A stretch of 64,000 bases of DNA from Bacteroidia bacterium (GTDB taxonomy: Bacteria; Bacteroidota; Bacteroidia; UKL13-3): assembly GCA_023151275.1 (NCBI GenBank), contig JAKLJI010000001.1, forward strand, positions 63,813-127,812, read 5' to 3'. Below the pieces are notes generated by a model that saw only the letters and a list, made by a program, of their open reading frames with translations, was not told the origin of the DNA and searched no databases. Positions within the stretch are counted from its first letter, which is position 1. Each line of letters starts with the position of its first letter. Both the position numbers and the translations under genes were made by a program. Shown piece by piece: positions 53,926 to 63,730 of this stretch.

Positions 53926-55974
53926 ATGGATAAAGATACCCTTTTGGAAGCGTACACGTTGATGTGCACCGCCAGGGCAATGGCAGAGATTTACGATGCT
54001 AACCGCCCGATAACCAAGTATGTTCATTCTACAAGTCGTGGCCACGAGGCCATTCAACTTGCTGTTGGCATGCAATTGGGCGCCGAGGATTATGCATCTC
54101 CGTATTATCGGGATGAAAGTATGCTGTTGGGCATGGGCATGAGTCCATACGAATTAATGCTTCAGTTGCTTGCCAAAGCCGAAGATCCATTTTCGGGTGG
54201 TCGCACTTACTATTCTCATCCCAGCCTCGACAGGGAAGGTTTTCCTCGTATGCCACATCAAAGCAGTGCAACAGGTATGCAAGCCATTCCTGCAACTGGT
54301 ATGGCACATGGAATTGCCTATCTCGAATCGCAGGGCCTGATTCCAAAAACTGAGCGTCCGGTTGTGGTTTGCAGCCTTGGTGATGGCTCAGTAACAGAGG
54401 GAGAAATTGCGGAAGCTTTTCAAATGGCTGTTTTGAAAAAACTGCCAATTCTATACCTGATTCAAGACAACGACTGGGGCATTTCGGCAACAGGAAGCGA
54501 AATGCGTGCCATGGATGCTTACGAATATGCAGCAGGCTTCAAAGGTCTGCAACGCATGCGTGTAGATGGGAGTGATTTTCAAAAATCATGGACAGCTGTA
54601 CTTCAGGCCATAGAATATGTGCGCGAACAAAGGGCTCCTATTTTACTGCATGCCAAGGTTCCTCTGCTTGGTCACCATACTTCGGGAGTTAGAAAAGAAT
54701 GGTACCGTACCGAAGAGGATTTGAAAAAGCATGGCCAGTCTGACCCGCTCGACAAAATGTATGTGCAGTTGGTAGGCTTGGGTATTTCCGAGAAAGAACT
54801 TCAGGAAATTGCCGAAATTGAAAATGACAAGGTTGCTCAACAATTTAAACAAGCCATTCAATCGCCAGATCCGGAGCCCTCAACGGCAATGGATCATATT
54901 TACACACCAAGTGGCGCTACCCGGGAAGTAGGAAACCGGAAACCGGAAGGTAAAGAACCTGTGGTTATGGTTGATGCAGCCTTACATGCTGTTGACGAAT
55001 TGATGGCCAAACATCCGGAATGCATTTTCTACGGACAAGATGTGGGTTTACGTTTGGGAGGTGTATTTAGAGAAGCAGCCACCCTTGCAGCAAAATATGG
55101 TGAAAACAGGGTTTTTAACACCCCAATCCAAGAAGCGTATATTGTAGGTTCAACAGTAGGGATGAGTGCAGTGGGAGTAAAACCCATTGTTGAAATTCAA
55201 TTTGCTGATTATGTGTGGAGCGGAGTAAACCAGCTGGTCTGTGAAATCACCAAATCCTGCTACCTCAGCATGGGCAAGTATCCGGTAAGTAGTATCATTC
55301 GTATTCCTATTGGTGCGTATGGAGGCGGAGGACCTTACCATTCGGGAAGTATTGAATCAACCCTACTCACCTTAAAAGGAATAAAAATTGCTTATCCAAG
55401 CAATGCAGCAGATATGAAAGGCTTGATGAAAGCCGCATACTACGATGGAAACCCTTGCATTATGCTTGAACACAAAGGCTTGTACTGGAGCAAAAATCCG
55501 GGTACCGAATTGGCCCGGTGCGTAGAGCCGGATGAGGAATACATTCTTCCGTTTGGAAAAGCAAACAGTGTGCTTGAAGCCTCAGAAGAAGCCCTGGAAA
55601 ATGGCGAATCTTGCGTGGTAATTACCTATGGAATGGGTGTTTATTGGGCACTTGGCGCCGCAAAACAATTTCCGGGTCAGGTTGAAGTACTCGACTTAAG
55701 AAGTTTGCAGCCATTGGATGAAGAAATGATTATGGACCGAGTGAAAGCACACGGAAAGTGTTTGGTGCTAACCGAGGAGCCATTGTTGAACAGCTTTGCA
55801 GAAAGTTTGGCAGCCCGCATTATGCAACAATGTTTTACTTGGCTTGATGCACCGGTTGCCACTTTAGGTGCTTTGAATGTTCCTGCTATTCCGCTAAACA
55901 TGGGGCTTGAAGCAGAAATTCTTCCCAATGCCGATAAGGTTGCCAAGCAGTTAAATACACTTTTGTCTTACTAA
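53926..55974 (+). CDS. Fused E1 alpha-beta 2-oxo acid dehydrogenase
   Basis: A ~682-residue thiamine diphosphate enzyme in which the alpha and beta E1 subunits of a branched-chain-type 2-oxo acid dehydrogenase are joined. The start is the ATG at 53926 (MDKDTLLEAYTLMCTARAMA); a TTG 63 bases upstream is weaker. The alpha part (~1-330) has the ThDP motif CSLGDGSVTEGEIAEAFQMA with DNDWGISATG. The beta part (~360-682) has NTPIQEAYIVGSTVGMSAVG, VEIQFADYVW and LTEEPLLNSFAESLA. It decarboxylates a 2-oxo acid and passes the acyl group to an E2 lipoamide protein, not encoded nearby. Fused E1 proteins of this kind are known in Bacteroidota. Substrate is probably branched-chain oxo acids. Confidence 0.92.
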   Translation: MDKDTLLEAYTLMCTARAMAEIYDANRPITKYVHSTSRGHEAIQLAVGMQLGAEDYASPYYRDESMLLGMGMSPYELMLQLLAKAEDPFSGGRTYYSHPSLDREGFPRMPHQSSATGMQAIPATGMAHGIAYLESQGLIPKTERPVVVCSLGDGSVTEGEIAEAFQMAVLKKLPILYLIQDNDWGISATGSEMRAMDAYEYAAGFKGLQRMRVDGSDFQKSWTAVLQAIEYVREQRAPILLHAKVPLLGHHTSGVRKEWYRTEEDLKKHGQSDPLDKMYVQLVGLGISEKELQEIAEIENDKVAQQFKQAIQSPDPEPSTAMDHIYTPSGATREVGNRKPEGKEPVVMVDAALHAVDELMAKHPECIFYGQDVGLRLGGVFREAATLAAKYGENRVFNTPIQEAYIVGSTVGMSAVGVKPIVEIQFADYVWSGVNQLVCEITKSCYLSMGKYPVSSIIRIPIGAYGGGGPYHSGSIESTLLTLKGIKIAYPSNAADMKGLMKAAYYDGNPCIMLEHKGLYWSKNPGTELARCVEPDEEYILPFGKANSVLEASEEALENGESCVVITYGMGVYWALGAAKQFPGQVEVLDLRSLQPLDEEMIMDRVKAHGKCLVLTEEPLLNSFAESLAARIMQQCFTWLDAPVATLGALNVPAIPLNMGLEAEILPNADKVAKQLNTLLSY

Positions 55975-56056
55975 AGTACCTTAACGAAAGACTTAAAAAG
56001 TTGGGCGCTACAACTTTCGGTTGAGAATTGATTGACTCTTTGTCAAACACCGAAAC

Positions 56057-57211
56057 ATGCGCCAAATTTTACTCTACCTCTTTTTGTGCCCCTTTCTTGC
56101 AAACGCACAAGTTCTTAATCCTTTTTTTACCAATTACAAGGCCCCGGATTCTCAGTTTTGGCTTGATACCTCTTTGTTTGAATCCGGAAAATTTGAGGTT
56201 TCAAACTTCAGGATAAATGCCGATTCAGAAGAGGAACTCACTCAATCAACCATTTATACCAGCATTCAAAACCATGTAATTCGGGTAGAACAACTCTTCC
56301 CCAATGCCCTTGAATTTGATTACTACGAAACTGTATTCCGCTATTTTGACAACAAGCCCATGAAAATGAGCTATTTCAGAAGGCAAAGAGACCAAGAACA
56401 AAAAGAAAGTACGGGTGAGGATTCCTTGATTTACGATGGAAATCGAATTACATATATTAAACACATTACAGGAAATAGCAATCCAGGAAGTTTACGGGAG
56501 TATTATTACAATGAGCTCAATGGTTTACAAGGCATTACCATTACTCAAAAAGAGCCGGAAACCGGATATGGAGGCTTATTTCATGTAGAAGAATTTTTCA
56601 AACCCGGAAAGCCCCTCCGCATTCAACGCGTTCAGGAATCTGCAAACGAACGCCGCATAACCGGACATTCTGTTTATCAATTCGACTCCCTTGGGCGGGT
56701 AGTTAGCGCTATGGACTCTACCAATCCATTTGGAAATCAAGCCATCGCAGAGGCAAAAAGAATATTGATTTACAAAGAATCTGGTTTGAAACCGGATTCA
56801 ATCATTTACCAGGATTTGCTATCCAACCGCATTCAAATTCAAACCTTTACTTATTCGAGTAAATCAAAAATTGAACGAATAAACTGGTATGAATCCACGC
56901 AGAATCAACCCTTCAAATTGGTTCAATATCAAATCGTGAATCAGCTGGCAACCGGACAAGATGAGCGGAAGAAACTTGAAACCGAAATCAGCTTATTCCC
57001 CAATCCAACCCGCGAAAAAGTTCAGATTCAAAGCAGCGAACCCATAGAACAAATCGTGCTGTTTAGTTTGGAAGGAAAAAAACTGATTGAACAAGCCGGC
57101 AGAGAATCCACCACACTTGATTTATCTGGAATTGCCGCAGGAAGTTACCTGGTTCGTATTCAAACAAAAGATTCTCAAACACTAAAAAAGCTAATTAAAA
57201 CTGCTGATTAA
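56057..57211 (+). CDS. Secreted protein of unknown function with T9SS type A sorting domain
   Basis: The 384-residue product has a signal peptide (MRQILLYLFLCPFLANAQ, cleavage after Ala-Gln). Residues ~30-300 are beta-rich with repeated YxFDSLGRV-type segments (HSVYQFDSLGRVVSAMDSTN), resembling the strand repeats of RHS/YD-like proteins, but no known domain is certain. The last ~75 residues are a type A T9SS domain starting SLFPNPTREKVQIQ with AAGSYLVRI near the end. It is therefore exported across the outer membrane. It stands between the E1 gene and purL without an obvious partner. Confidence 0.82.
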   Translation: MRQILLYLFLCPFLANAQVLNPFFTNYKAPDSQFWLDTSLFESGKFEVSNFRINADSEEELTQSTIYTSIQNHVIRVEQLFPNALEFDYYETVFRYFDNKPMKMSYFRRQRDQEQKESTGEDSLIYDGNRITYIKHITGNSNPGSLREYYYNELNGLQGITITQKEPETGYGGLFHVEEFFKPGKPLRIQRVQESANERRITGHSVYQFDSLGRVVSAMDSTNPFGNQAIAEAKRILIYKESGLKPDSIIYQDLLSNRIQIQTFTYSSKSKIERINWYESTQNQPFKLVQYQIVNQLATGQDERKKLETEISLFPNPTREKVQIQSSEPIEQIVLFSLEGKKLIEQAGRESTTLDLSGIAAGSYLVRIQTKDSQTLKKLIKTAD

Positions 57212-57284
57212 TCACGAGAATTCGGGTCAATGATTTGGCTGGGCTTTCAGAAAACTGCAAATTTGCTGTTCATTAATAAACCGC

Positions 57285-59525
57285 ATGAGTCAGATTCAGC
57301 CAATTGGCAATCTTGCCACCTTAGAACAAGCCCAGCAATTAGGATTACGCCCCGAAGAATTCGAGAAAATAAAAGAGATTTTAGGTCGCACCCCAACCTT
57401 CACCGAAATGAGCGTTTACTCGGTGATGTGGAGCGAACACTGCTCGTACAAAAATTCTATTGTTTGGCTGAAAACCTTACCTAAGGAAGGCGAAAAAATG
57501 CTTGCCAAAGCAGGTGAAGAAAACGCCGGATTGATTGATATTGGTGATGGCTTGGCTTGCTGCTTTAAAATTGAATCACACAATCACCCATCGGCCATTG
57601 AACCTTACCAGGGTGCAGCAACCGGTGTGGGCGGAATTAACCGCGATATTTTCTCAATGGGCGCAAGACCCATTGCCCAGTTGAATAGCCTGCGCTTTGG
57701 AAACATTGAAAACGAGCGTACCAAATGGTTGGTAAGAGGCGTTGTGAAAGGCATTGGTAATTATGGAAACGCTTTTGGAATTCCAACCGTAGGCGGTGAA
57801 GTCTATTTCGACGATTGCTACCACATCAATCCCCTTGTAAATGCCATGAGTGTGGGAATTGCCAAAGTAGGCAAAACCGTATCGGCTATTGCTGAAGGAA
57901 TTGGAAATCCGGTTTATATTTTCGGTTCAGCCACAGGAAAAGATGGAATTCACGGTGCAGCATTTGCATCAAAAGACATTACTGAAGATTCTGCAAAAGA
58001 CCTTCCATCGGTGCAGGTTGGCGACCCGTTCTGGGAAAAGCTTATCCTGGAAGCTACCATGGAATTGATTGAAAAAACAGATGCAGTTGTTGGCATGCAA
58101 GACATGGGAGCAGCAGGAATTACCTGTTCTACCAGTGAAATGTCTGCTAAATCAGAAACCGGCATGGACGTTTGGTTGGATAAAGTTCCTATGCGCCAGA
58201 AAGACATGAAAGACTGGGAAATTTTGCTTAGCGAATCTCAGGAACGCATGTTGGTGGTGGTGAAAAAAGGCCATGAAAGCGAAGTTGAAAAAATCTTCCA
58301 AAAATGGGATTTGACTTATGCAGTTATTGGCACAGTTACAAATACCGGAAGAGTTCGCTACTACATGAATGGAGAACTTAGGGCTGATATTCCATCACAA
58401 AGTTTAGTGCTTGGCGGTGGTGCTCCCGTTTATCAACGCGAATACCGCGAACCAAAATACTTTCAAGAAATTGCAGCCTATTCTATCAACCAAGTTGCAG
58501 ACCTTAACATGGAAGAAGCAAAACAGGTTGCATCCTGGATTAGCGGACAACCCAATATTGCCAGCAAACGTTGGATTTACAACCAGTACGACAGCATGGT
58601 TGGCACAGTGAATCAAAGCACCAATGCCCCATCTGATGCCGCGGTGGTAAAAGTAAAAGGCACCAACAAATCCATTGCAATGACCGTGGATTGCAATAGC
58701 CGTTTTGTGTATGCCAATCCCTATGTTGGTGGCATGGCAGCGGTTACCGAAGCCGCCAGAAATTTGGTTTGCACCGGAGCAGAACCTGCTGCAATAACCA
58801 ATTGCCTCAACTTTGGAAATCCATACAACCAGGAAGTATATTACCAATTTGTTCATGCCATCAAAGGAATGGGCGATGCCTGCAAAAAATTTGACACTCC
58901 GGTAACCGGCGGAAACGTAAGTTTTTACAACCAAAGCAGTGATGAGAATGCCGTATTCCCCACTCCAACCATTGGTATGGTAGGCTTATTACCTGAAGGA
59001 AAACAAGCAACTACGCTTTCCTTCAAAACAGCTGGAGATTTGATTTATGTTTTGGGAACCCAAGCCGACGATATTTCAAGCTCTCAGTACTTGGTTCATT
59101 ACCGCAAAGTGCAACAAAGTCCGGCGCCTTATTTCAACCTCGACGAAGAATACACCAATCAACATACCTTATTAAAAGCTATTCAGCAGGGCTTGATTGA
59201 ATCGGCGCACGACACCAGCGAAGGCGGTTTATTTGTTTGCTTGCTCGAATCAGCTATGGCAGGCAATAAAGGATTTGAAGTGAAGCAGAACAACAGTATC
59301 CGTTTAGACTCTTGGTTGTTTGGTGAAACTCAAGGACGTATTGTGGTAAGCATCAAACCTGAAAACCAATTGGCGTTTGAAACCCTCATGCACGATCACG
59401 GGGTAAATACAGATTGCCTTGGCACTGTTAAAGCCGCCGGGTTAAGTATCAATGGGGCAGATTTTGGAGACCTGGAATCGTACCGCCATACTTATGACAC
59501 TAAAATTGGAGAGCTTTTGGGCTAA
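57285..59525 (+). CDS. purL: Phosphoribosylformylglycinamidine synthase, subunit PurL (small form)
   Basis: PurL converts FGAR to FGAM with ATP and ammonia from PurQ in purine synthesis. The 746-residue protein is the small PurL, which works with PurS and PurQ, not found here. Motifs: [57 protein letters not shown] and [18 protein letters not shown], each typical of the two AIRS-like ATP-binding repeats. Start is the ATG at 57285. Its end overlaps the GluQ-RS-like gene by ~32 bases. Identification is secure. Confidence 0.97.
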   Translation: MSQIQPIGNLATLEQAQQLGLRPEEFEKIKEILGRTPTFTEMSVYSVMWSEHCSYKNSIVWLKTLPKEGEKMLAKAGEENAGLIDIGDGLACCFKIESHNHPSAIEPYQGAATGVGGINRDIFSMGARPIAQLNSLRFGNIENERTKWLVRGVVKGIGNYGNAFGIPTVGGEVYFDDCYHINPLVNAMSVGIAKVGKTVSAIAEGIGNPVYIFGSATGKDGIHGAAFASKDITEDSAKDLPSVQVGDPFWEKLILEATMELIEKTDAVVGMQDMGAAGITCSTSEMSAKSETGMDVWLDKVPMRQKDMKDWEILLSESQERMLVVVKKGHESEVEKIFQKWDLTYAVIGTVTNTGRVRYYMNGELRADIPSQSLVLGGGAPVYQREYREPKYFQEIAAYSINQVADLNMEEAKQVASWISGQPNIASKRWIYNQYDSMVGTVNQSTNAPSDAAVVKVKGTNKSIAMTVDCNSRFVYANPYVGGMAAVTEAARNLVCTGAEPAAITNCLNFGNPYNQEVYYQFVHAIKGMGDACKKFDTPVTGGNVSFYNQSSDENAVFPTPTIGMVGLLPEGKQATTLSFKTAGDLIYVLGTQADDISSSQYLVHYRKVQQSPAPYFNLDEEYTNQHTLLKAIQQGLIESAHDTSEGGLFVCLLESAMAGNKGFEVKQNNSIRLDSWLFGETQGRIVVSIKPENQLAFETLMHDHGVNTDCLGTVKAAGLSINGADFGDLESYRHTYDTKIGELLG

Positions 59526-60405
59526 GCCCGGTTTTCCTGTAAAAAGCAGACTAGCTCCTACACCCAGTGGATTTATCCATTTAGGGAATGAATTGAATTT
59601 TATTTTGACTTGGTTATTGGTTCGAAGCCGACAAGGAAAGCTTGTGCTTCGGATTGATGACATGGACCGCGAACGGTTCAGACCTGCTTACCTGGAAGAT
59701 TTGTTTTTCAGGCTTGAAGAACTGGGATTGGATTGGGATGAAGGCCCCATCGGACCCGAAGATTTTGAGAAAAACTGGAGCCAGACCCTGCGGATAGAGC
59801 GTTATGCTGAAACCCTGAAAAAACTACTAGACAGGGACCTGATATATCCCTGTATTTGCACGCGGAAAACCGGAGCCTGCAGCTGTGAATCCCATCAAAA
59901 TCCACTAGATTTCCCTGACTTACCTTGGCGTATTCTTTGCAAGAAAACACAGGTAATTCAGGAAGAGGAACTGCGCAGCTTTTGCGGTTTGAACCCAATT
60001 ACGCTGCCCTTTTCAAACCATTTATTTGCAAGTGAACTCAACTTTGTGGTAAAGCGCCGGGATGGAAAACCCGCCTACCAAATTTGCTCGCTAACTGATG
60101 ACTATGATTTGGGAATTAATTTGGTGGTGAGGGGCGAAGATTTGCTAGGAAGTAGTTTAAACCAACTATTCCTGGCCAGGCAAATCGGAATGCATTATTT
60201 TGAAGAAAGCTGGTTTATTCATCATCCCATTTTGGCAGACAATGATGGAAAAAAAATCTCCAAAAGCACAGGAAATCAACCCCTAAGACTTTCAAAAAAC
60301 CAAGTATTTGAAGAATTCGGCAAATGGATGGGCTGGAAAAAAGGCCCCGAAAATTTGAATCAATGCCTTGAATTGTTTCAGGAAACGCATTCAAATCAAC
60401 CCTAA
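59494..60405 (+). CDS. Glutamyl-Q tRNA(Asp) synthetase-like protein
   Basis: This ~303-residue protein is the truncated class I glutamyl-tRNA synthetase catalytic core without an anticodon-binding domain. The ATP motifs are [18 protein letters not shown] (HIGH-type) and [19 protein letters not shown] (KMSKS-type). The cysteine cluster [12 protein letters not shown] corresponds to the zinc site of GluQ-RS, which attaches glutamate to queuosine on tRNA-Asp. The ATG at 59494 overlaps the purL end by 32 bases in another frame; an upstream ATG at 59452 is possible. Length and lack of anticodon domain favour GluQ-RS over GltX, but the tRNA substrate is inferred. Confidence 0.83.
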   Translation: MTLKLESFWAKPGFPVKSRLAPTPSGFIHLGNELNFILTWLLVRSRQGKLVLRIDDMDRERFRPAYLEDLFFRLEELGLDWDEGPIGPEDFEKNWSQTLRIERYAETLKKLLDRDLIYPCICTRKTGACSCESHQNPLDFPDLPWRILCKKTQVIQEEELRSFCGLNPITLPFSNHLFASELNFVVKRRDGKPAYQICSLTDDYDLGINLVVRGEDLLGSSLNQLFLARQIGMHYFEESWFIHHPILADNDGKKISKSTGNQPLRLSKNQVFEEFGKWMGWKKGPENLNQCLELFQETHSNQP

Positions 60406-60453
60406 AAGCAACCCGATAAAAAGCCAGGTATAATCCTTATTTTCGCCTCCCCA

Positions 60454-61284
60454 ATGGCATTAGATCAATTAGAGGAATTTGAGCAGCACGACCAGAAAGA
60501 AATGAGTTTTTTCGACCATATCGATGAACTCAGAAAACACATCATTCGTGCAGTAGCAGCAGTATTGATTGCCGCAGTGGTAGTCTTTTTCAACAAGTAT
60601 TTGTTGTTTGATGTTATTCTGTTTGGTCCAATTCATACCGATTTCTGGACTTACCGAATCATGTGCCAGCTTTCGCAACAGCTGATTGGCAACGATTCGT
60701 ACTGCATCAAAGAAATTGGATTTGTGCTGTCGAACATCGACATCACCGGGCAATTTACCCAGCATTTATTTATCTCTTTTGTAGGCGGAATTATTGTGGC
60801 CTTTCCTTTTGTGCTTTGGCAATTGTGGGCATTTATCAAACCTGCATTGAACGAAAAAGAAATTAGGTACGCCCGAGGATTGGTATTTTTCAGCTCCATG
60901 CTGTTCTTCATGGGCATAAGTTTTGGTTATTTTATCCTTTCGCCACTTTCCATTCAATTTCTTGGCTCCTATCAGGTAAGTGAATTGGTAAGCAATGAGA
61001 TTAATCTCGAATCTTACGTTTCGTTTATATCAACCCTAACTTTTGCTACAGGCCTAATTTTTGAAATGCCCATTTTGGTGTATTTCCTTGCAAAAATTGG
61101 CATTTTGGGAAGTGCAATTATGCAGAAATACAGAAGGTATGCACTGGTTGTTATTTTGATTATTGCAGGCATTCTTACACCCTCTCCCGATATGGCCAGC
61201 CAGATTATGATGGCAATTCCGCTGTATGGCTTGTATGAATTGAGTATTCTGGTAGCCAAACGCGTAGAAAAAGGAAGAAACTAA
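60454..61284 (+). CDS. tatC: Twin-arginine translocase subunit TatC
   Basis: TatC is the signal-recognising membrane subunit of the Tat system, which exports folded proteins. The 276-residue protein has six predicted helices. Family signatures are MSFFDHIDELRKHIIRAVAA at the N-terminus, FPFVLWQLWAFIKPALNEKE in the first cytoplasmic/periplasmic loop region and FATGLIFEMPILVYFLAKIG. TatA/TatB are not encoded nearby. A TATTTTCG box, one mismatch from TAnnTTTG, sits at 60438-60445, eight bases before the ATG. It is followed by rpiB after a 55-base gap. Confidence 0.96.
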   Translation: MALDQLEEFEQHDQKEMSFFDHIDELRKHIIRAVAAVLIAAVVVFFNKYLLFDVILFGPIHTDFWTYRIMCQLSQQLIGNDSYCIKEIGFVLSNIDITGQFTQHLFISFVGGIIVAFPFVLWQLWAFIKPALNEKEIRYARGLVFFSSMLFFMGISFGYFILSPLSIQFLGSYQVSELVSNEINLESYVSFISTLTFATGLIFEMPILVYFLAKIGILGSAIMQKYRRYALVVILIIAGILTPSPDMASQIMMAIPLYGLYELSILVAKRVEKGRN

Positions 61285-61339
61285 TCTTCAGGTTCTCCAC
61301 ATCCTTGGAAAAAGCGAACCTGCACAGGTAATTTGCAGC

Positions 61340-61768
61340 ATGAAAATTTCAATAGGTTGTGACCATGCCGGTTACCAGTACAAGGATATGATAAAAGCGG
61401 CTCTTCAAGCCAAGGGACATGAACTTACAGATCATGGCACAAATGGACCTGATTCAGTTGATTATCCGGACTTTGCGCATCCTTTAGCAACAGCCGTAGA
61501 AGAAGGAAACAGTGAATTAGGTATTCTGATTTGCGGCAGCGGAAATGGCGTTTGCATGACAGCCAATAAGCATGCCGGTATTCGCGCAGCACTTTGCTGG
61601 ACTGTTGAACTTGGCCAATTGGCAAGGCAGCACAACAATGCCAATGTACTTTGCTTGCCAGCACGCTTTATAGACGAAAAACTCGCACTGGAAATTGTTG
61701 AAGCCTTTCTTTCGACTCCATTTGAAGGTGGCCGACATGCCAATCGCGTTCAAAAAATAGGCTGTTAA
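61340..61768 (+). CDS. rpiB: Ribose 5-phosphate isomerase B
   Basis: RpiB interconverts ribulose 5-phosphate and ribose 5-phosphate in the pentose phosphate pathway. The 142-residue product has the N-terminal IGCDHAGYQYKDMIKAAL with the catalytic-site Asp/His pair and the anion-hole segment ILICGSGNGVCMTANKHAGI. The catalytic Cys of the family lies in that CGSGNG region, and the phosphate-binding Arg in ARFIDEKLALEIV. Length fits. It starts the tight run rpiB-meaB-FMN reductase. A TAATTTG box lies just upstream at 61329. Confidence 0.96.
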   Translation: MKISIGCDHAGYQYKDMIKAALQAKGHELTDHGTNGPDSVDYPDFAHPLATAVEEGNSELGILICGSGNGVCMTANKHAGIRAALCWTVELGQLARQHNNANVLCLPARFIDEKLALEIVEAFLSTPFEGGRHANRVQKIGC

Positions 61769-61770
61769 TT

Positions 61771-62676
61771 TTGGAAAAATCCGAATTGACAGGTTTGCTT
61801 CAATCTGGCAACAGGCGTGCACTTGCCCGCATGATTACCGGCATTGAAAACGAATTACCCGAATACGACAAAATGCTGGAAGAATTGCATTTTGCCGATG
61901 TTCCTGTTATTGGCTTTACGGGTCCACCCGGAGCGGGAAAAAGCACGCTTATCAATGCGTTTACAGACCATCTGCTTCAGCTTAACAAGAAGGTAGCAAT
62001 TTTGGCCGTTGACCCCAGCAGTCCTTTCAACAAAGGCTCATTGCTAGGCGACAGGCTGAGGATGAGTGAACACTACCTGAACCCGAATGTATTTATCCGA
62101 AGCATGGCAAGCCGTGGAAGCTTGGGAGGACTTGCTCCACGTGTTTTTGAAGCTTGTGATGTGTTAAGAGCTGCAGGTTTTGATTTTATTTTGATTGAAA
62201 CCGTTGGGGTTGGACAAAGTGAGGTTGAAATAGCAGCATTGGCTGATACCAGTGTTTTGGTATTGGTTCCGGAAGCCGGAGATGAAATTCAGACCATCAA
62301 AAGCGGCATAATGGAAATTGCGGATGTGTTTGTGCTCAACAAATCTGACCGCGATGGAGCGGATTTGTTTTACAAAAACTTGTTGATGCTAAGCCATTCT
62401 CATGCCGAAAACAACTGGGAAACCCCGGTAGTTAAAACTGTGGCCAGCAAAAAAGAAGGCATGGATGCTTTGATGAACGCCATTTTAGCCCACCGTGGGC
62501 ATGAATCAATCCAACTCAAGAAGACACGATTGCTTGCCATGAAAGCCTTGAATTACATACGCAATTATCGCACACGTGATATTTCATTGAGTTCGCTCAG
62601 CCTAGAGTTGGAGCAAGAACTGAATAAAGCGGGAAACTTTAACCTGTACCGCTTTGTTAAAAGGTATATCTCCTAA
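61771..62676 (+). CDS. meaB: Methylmalonyl-CoA mutase-associated GTPase MeaB
   Basis: MeaB is a G3E GTPase that protects and reloads the B12-dependent methylmalonyl-CoA mutase. The 301-residue product starts at a TTG at 61771, two bases after the rpiB stop; the next ATG would remove the conserved GNRRALARMITGIEN helix. The P-loop is GFTGPPGAGKSTLINAFT, followed by ILAVDPSSPFNKGSLLGDRL, the SRGSLGGLAPR switch region and the ETVGVGQSEVEIA motif. NKSD supplies guanine specificity. Methylmalonyl-CoA mutase genes are not in this window. Identification is firm. Confidence 0.95.
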   Translation: MEKSELTGLLQSGNRRALARMITGIENELPEYDKMLEELHFADVPVIGFTGPPGAGKSTLINAFTDHLLQLNKKVAILAVDPSSPFNKGSLLGDRLRMSEHYLNPNVFIRSMASRGSLGGLAPRVFEACDVLRAAGFDFILIETVGVGQSEVEIAALADTSVLVLVPEAGDEIQTIKSGIMEIADVFVLNKSDRDGADLFYKNLLMLSHSHAENNWETPVVKTVASKKEGMDALMNAILAHRGHESIQLKKTRLLAMKALNYIRNYRTRDISLSSLSLELEQELNKAGNFNLYRFVKRYIS

Positions 62677-62677
62677 C

Positions 62678-63253
62678 ATGAATATTCTACTTTTATCAGG
62701 TTCTGCACGCAATCCAAACAATACACTTCGCGTTTCTCTTGCGTTAAAAAAAATAGTTGAAAACGAGCATGATGTTCGGCTTATCGACTTTCGGGCTTAT
62801 GATATTCCTTTATTGGCGCAAGGTGGATTCAACAAAGAAAATATTAGCCCTTTTCAAGCTGAATTGATTGCTGGTTTTGAATGGGCTCAATTGGTGGTGA
62901 TTCTTTCTCCGGAATACAATTGGAGCATAACGCCGGAATTGTTGAATATGCTGCAATTGTTACCCAACAAACCGTATGATAAACTCTTGGATGAAAAGGT
63001 TTTTGCACTTGTAGGCACCTCAACCGGGAAAGGAGGAAAAGTTCCTGCGCTTCAACTGACTCAGATTTTAAACAAGGTAATCAGCTTTGGGAATATGAAC
63101 AGCATTGTTTCACCCCGAATTTTTGAGGCCCATTTTATCAAAGAAGTATTGGATGAAGATGGAAACAGCCTTGGAAATATGCAATTCGACCAAGGCTTAC
63201 TTGATTTTATGAACTATTCGCTTCGGGTTAGCAAACGCTGGACCGGAAAGTAA
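62678..63253 (+). CDS. NAD(P)H-dependent FMN reductase family protein
   Basis: The 191-residue flavoprotein has the flavodoxin-like fold of NADPH-dependent FMN reductases. The FMN phosphate loop is LLLSGSARNPNNTLRVSLAL near the N-terminus and the flavin-contact motif is VVILSPEYNWSITPELLNML. Such enzymes reduce FMN, quinones or azo dyes. The ATG at 62678 is one base after the meaB stop, so it is part of the rpiB-meaB unit. It ends three bases before the convergent gldH. Physiological substrate is unknown. Confidence 0.9.
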   Translation: MNILLLSGSARNPNNTLRVSLALKKIVENEHDVRLIDFRAYDIPLLAQGGFNKENISPFQAELIAGFEWAQLVVILSPEYNWSITPELLNMLQLLPNKPYDKLLDEKVFALVGTSTGKGGKVPALQLTQILNKVISFGNMNSIVSPRIFEAHFIKEVLDEDGNSLGNMQFDQGLLDFMNYSLRVSKRWTGK

Positions 63254-63256
63254 AAA

Positions 63257-63730
63257 TTACGGCTTTGATTTTTCGATGCGAATGCCCGCTGATAACACAT
63301 GGTTCAGTGTATCACTTCGCATGTTTTGAAATAACCTGAACTGGTAAATGCCTTTCTCAGGAAACTTCAGTACACCTTTTACCGGAATCTGATAATCTAC
63401 CAAATCGCCAAGGCCTTTTCCTAGCCATTGACCCTGTTCATCGGCTAATTCAAGCTCACCTTTAAAACTACGTTCAACCCTGGAAGGACTTTCCTGCTTA
63501 AGTACATAAAAGAAATTACTGTACGGGTAGTCTCCGGAAATTCTAAGATTCACAAACAACCTGTATTCCATGGCTGTATCTGTTACAGGAACATCCAGCA
63601 TCAGTGGCTGATTGTAAATCCAACCTTGCTGAGGAACATCTTTGTTCTCATCCATCATCCTGGTTTCATCGCAGGCTGATAAAAAGAGAAGCACAAGCAG
63701 TGCACCGATAAAACTACTCCTGGCCACCAT
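63257..63730 (-). CDS. gldH: Gliding motility lipoprotein GldH
   Basis: The 157-residue product starts at the ATG at 63730 with a lipoprotein signal MVARSSFIGALLVLLFLSAC (Cys at 20). GldH is a Bacteroidota envelope lipoprotein required for gliding and type IX secretion in Flavobacterium johnsoniae; its exact job is not settled. Here, segments such as MEYRLFVNLRISGDYPYSN, GQWLGKGLGDLVDYQIPV and FPEKGIYQFRLFQNMR match the family. A longer frame to 63988 reads through the neighbouring ricT tail and is rejected. It overlaps that gene's end by 17 bases, the ricT-gldH order known in the phylum. It supports the T9SS reading of the cargo genes. Confidence 0.9.
   Translation of the reverse strand: MVARSSFIGALLVLLFLSACDETRMMDENKDVPQQGWIYNQPLMLDVPVTDTAMEYRLFVNLRISGDYPYSNFFYVLKQESPSRVERSFKGELELADEQGQWLGKGLGDLVDYQIPVKGVLKFPEKGIYQFRLFQNMRSDTLNHVLSAGIRIEKSKP

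Noticed and set aside
58404-58934. A 176-codon open frame on the minus strand
   Set aside because: It is antisense to purL and carries no recognisable domain.
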